Source: DATKQI01 sp035532755
Lineage (GTDB): Bacteria > Pseudomonadota > Alphaproteobacteria > Acetobacterales > Acetobacteraceae
Assembly (NCBI GenBank): GCA_035532755.1
Contig: DATKQI010000203.1
Span: 1-10,179 of the forward strand
Direction: 5' to 3'
DNA: 10,179 bases
Positions 8,237 to 10,179 of the stretch are shown one piece after another. Position numbers and translations under genes: made by a program. A model generated the notes under the pieces. That model did not search any database, had not been told where the DNA came from, and worked only from the letters and a program-made list of their open reading frames with translations. Positions within the stretch are counted from its first letter, which is position 1. Every line of letters begins with the position of its first letter.

Positions 8237-9472
8237 ATGGCCAAGCCGCTGCCGATCTCCCCGCTGGCGGTGCCGCTGCCCGGCCTGCCCCCCATCCCGG
8301 GGGTCCGGCTGGGGGCGGTGGAGGCCGGCATCCGCTACGCCGGCCGGACAGACCTTGTGATGGCGGAGCTTCCCGCCGCCACCACGGCCGCGGGCGTGTT
8401 CACCCGCAGCCGCTGCCCGGGCGCGCCCGTCACCTGGTGCCAAGCCATCCTGCCGGGCGGGCGGGCGCGGGCGCTGGTGGTGAACGCGGGCAACGCCAAC
8501 GTCTTCACCGGCCGCGCGGGCGATCAGGCGGCGCGCGCCACGGCGGCGGCCGCGGCGAAACTGGTGGGCTGCCCGGCGAAGCAGGTCTTCCTCGCCTCCA
8601 CCGGCGTCATCGGCGAGCTTCTGCCGCATGAACGCCTCACCGCGGCCCTCCCCGCGCTGCACGCCTCCCTGTCGGAAACCGGCTGGGAACAGGCCGCCCG
8701 CGGCATCATGACCACGGATACCTTCCCCAAGGCCGCCACCCGCACCGCCACCGTCGGCGGGGCGGAAGTGCGGATCACCGGCATCGCCAAGGGCAGCGGC
8801 ATGATCGCGCCGGACATGGCGACGATGCTGTGCTTCGTCTTCACCGACGCGAAAATCCCCGCCCCCGCGCTGCAAACCCTGCTGGCCCGCGGCGTGGACG
8901 CCAGCTTCAACTGCACCACCGTCGATTCCGACACCTCCACCTCCGACACCGTCCTGCTGTTCGCCACCGGCCAGACGAAGCACCCGAAGGTGCCGGAGGG
9001 CGGCGGCGCGATCCTGCGCGGCTTCCGCACCGCCCTGTTCGAGGTGCTGCACGATCTGGCGTTGCAGGTGGTGCGGGACGGGGAGGGTGCCCGCAAGCTC
9101 GTCCGCATTGACGTCTCGGGTGCCACCACCGCCCGTTCGGCGAAGCGCATCGGCCTGTCCATCGCCAACTCCCCCCTGGTGAAGACCGCGATCGCCGGAG
9201 AGGATGCGAACTGGGGCCGCATCGTCATGGCCGTCGGCAAATCCGGCGAACCGGCGGACCGGGACCGTCTGGCCGTCGCCGTCGGCGGCGTATGGATGGC
9301 GCGCGCGGGCGGCGTGGTGCCGGGCTACGACGAAACACCCGTGGTCGCGCACATGAAGGGCCGGGAGGTGGAGATCGCGGTTGATCTCGGCCTCGGCGCC
9401 GGCCGCGCGACCGTATGGACCTGCGACCTCACGCACGGCTACATCGACATCAACGGCAGCTACCGAAGCTGA
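8237..9472 (+). CDS. argJ: Bifunctional glutamate N-acetyltransferase/amino-acid acetyltransferase ArgJ
   Basis: ArgJ transfers the acetyl group from N-acetylornithine to glutamate, recycling it in the arginine pathway; many members also make N-acetylglutamate from acetyl-CoA. The 411-residue protein is full length. Visible motifs are VVNAGNANVFTG (82-92), FLASTGVIGE (118-127, oxyanion region), MTTDTFPK (158-165), and the self-cleavage site KGSGMIAPDMATML, where Thr196 should become the N-terminal nucleophile of the beta chain after cleavage between Ala195 and Thr196. Asp193 stands where Asn is common. The segments NSPLVKTAIAGEDANWGRI and the C-terminal DLTHGYIDINGSY complete the family pattern. 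It starts five bases after the parvulin stop, with only a weak GAAG ribosome site, and its stop overlaps the start of the next gene, so translational coupling on both sides is likely. Confidence 0.97.
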   Translation: MAKPLPISPLAVPLPGLPPIPGVRLGAVEAGIRYAGRTDLVMAELPAATTAAGVFTRSRCPGAPVTWCQAILPGGRARALVVNAGNANVFTGRAGDQAARATAAAAAKLVGCPAKQVFLASTGVIGELLPHERLTAALPALHASLSETGWEQAARGIMTTDTFPKAATRTATVGGAEVRITGIAKGSGMIAPDMATMLCFVFTDAKIPAPALQTLLARGVDASFNCTTVDSDTSTSDTVLLFATGQTKHPKVPEGGGAILRGFRTALFEVLHDLALQVVRDGEGARKLVRIDVSGATTARSAKRIGLSIANSPLVKTAIAGEDANWGRIVMAVGKSGEPADRDRLAVAVGGVWMARAGGVVPGYDETPVVAHMKGREVEIAVDLGLGAGRATVWTCDLTHGYIDINGSYRS

Positions 9473-10179
9473 TGGCGAGCGACGCGGCAGCTCCTATCGC
9501 GGCAGCCGGGTTCGAACCCCTGGCGACGGACCGGCTGGTGCTCCGCCCGCTGCGCCCGGCCGATGCGCCCACGCTGCACAGCCTCATCAACGATTGGGAA
9601 GTCTGCCGCACGCTCTCCAAGGTGCCGTTCCCCTATCCCCGCGCGCTGGCCGACGAATGGATCGCCTCCACGCGGAAGGAGATCGCGAACGGCCGCGCCT
9701 ACCACCTCGCCATCACCGGGCGGGATGGCGAGACCGAAACGCTGGTCGGCGGCGTCGGCCTGCGCATAGACGCGCCGCGCCAGCTCGGCACGCTCGGCTA
9801 CTGGGTCGCCCGCCGCTTCTGGGGCCATGGCGTGGCGACGGAAGCCGCGCGGCGGCTGGCAAGCTGGGCGCTCGCGAACCTCGATCTCGATGCGCTGGAA
9901 GCCACCGTCGCGCTCGACAACCCGGCCTCCGCCGCCGTGCTCCAGCACATCGGCTTCCGCCCGGCGGAGGAAACGACCGAACGCTTCCTCTCCCGCGGGA
10001 ACGAGCCGTGCCGCGTGCAGCGCTTCCTCGCCACCCGCGAAACCCTGTTCGCCGCGCCGGAAGCGGAAGGCGAGGCCCCGGCCGAGAAGCCCCTGCTGCT
10101 GGTCGCCGCCTGCGCCCTGATCGACACGGACGGCCGGGTGCTGCTCGCCCGCCGCCCGGAAGGCAAGCGCCTCGCCGGG
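9472..10179 (+). CDS. GNAT N-acetyltransferase fused to a MutT-like Nudix domain (3' end outside window)
   Basis: The frame is open for all 236 codons from the ATG at 9472, which overlaps the argJ stop as TGATG, to the window end. Residues about 14-190 form a RimJ/RimL-type GNAT domain: LATDRLVLRPLRPADAP at the start, GTLGYWVARRFWGHGVATEA (acetyl-CoA loop, 106-125) and ALDNPASAAVLQHIGFRP (motif B, 147-164). After a Glu/Ala-rich linker (195-206) comes LLLVAACALIDTDGRVLLARRPEGKRLAG (given in parts: strand 208-217, hairpin 218-228, then RPEGK), which matches the N-terminus of MutT, the 8-oxo-dGTP pyrophosphatase. The Nudix box itself lies beyond the window. The GNAT half probably acetylates a protein N-terminus or small molecule; the Nudix half may clean the nucleotide pool. 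Alphaproteobacteria often carry mutT near argJ, which supports the identification. Confidence 0.85.
   Translation, partial: MASDAAAPIAAAGFEPLATDRLVLRPLRPADAPTLHSLINDWEVCRTLSKVPFPYPRALADEWIASTRKEIANGRAYHLAITGRDGETETLVGGVGLRIDAPRQLGTLGYWVARRFWGHGVATEAARRLASWALANLDLDALEATVALDNPASAAVLQHIGFRPAEETTERFLSRGNEPCRVQRFLATRETLFAAPEAEGEAPAEKPLLLVAACALIDTDGRVLLARRPEGKRLAG

Noticed and set aside
8797..8838. Asp instead of Asn before the ArgJ cleavage site as a sign of inactivity
   Set aside because: The nucleophile Thr196 and the surrounding motif are intact, and as far as I recall Asp at this place occurs in other ArgJ proteins, so it is not good evidence of lost function.
7637..9436. A 599-codon minus-strand frame opposite the parvulin gene and argJ
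   Set aside because: It spans two real genes on the other strand, is Gly/Arg/Ala-rich with no recognisable domain, and has no independent ribosome site or promoter evidence.

Overview
The window is a dense, high-GC chromosomal segment from an alphaproteobacterium, most likely Acetobacteraceae or another Rhodospirillales member. That assignment is inferred from gene order (pgsA and moaD/moaE together; secA, parvulin, argJ and a MutT gene together), protein style and GC-rich codon use; no marker gene proves it. I count eleven protein-coding genes, two of them cut by the window edges. I see no rRNA, tRNA, CRISPR array, transposase or phage gene, and no stretch over 300 bases lacks a gene.

Left block (about 1-2870, all on the minus strand, so read right to left): a Prx5-type peroxiredoxin, pgsA (phosphatidylglycerophosphate synthase), mobB (molybdopterin guanine dinucleotide step), an unrecognised lipoprotein, moaD and the first 29 codons of moaE. 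Three of these genes serve molybdenum cofactor synthesis: MoaD and MoaE form molybdopterin synthase, and MobB helps the later guanine nucleotide attachment. pgsA and mobB overlap by four bases and are surely co-transcribed. The lipoprotein has its own perfect -10 box and may start a second transcript with moaD-moaE. The space between moaD and moaE is almost entirely a palindromic element that begins exactly at the moaD stop codon.

Middle block (about 2900-4300): a divergent yqgE (AlgH/DUF179 family) on the plus strand, meeting head-to-head a less GC-rich minus-strand gene for a HExxH zinc-metallopeptidase-like protein. This second gene has its own candidate promoter and looks like the only accessory gene here.

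Right block (about 4300-10179): secA on the minus strand, and divergently from it a secreted parvulin-type prolyl isomerase, argJ (bifunctional ornithine/glutamate acetyltransferase) and a GNAT acetyltransferase fused in frame to the start of a MutT-like Nudix domain, which runs off the window. SecA exports proteins and the parvulin probably helps fold them in the periplasm. argJ serves arginine synthesis, and the GNAT-Nudix gene starts on the argJ stop codon.

No clearly new multi-gene system is visible. The most notable items are the GNAT-Nudix fusion, the moaD/moaE palindromic element, the orphan metallopeptidase-like gene, the methionine-rich SecA tail and a short tandem repeat next to the lipoprotein promoter.
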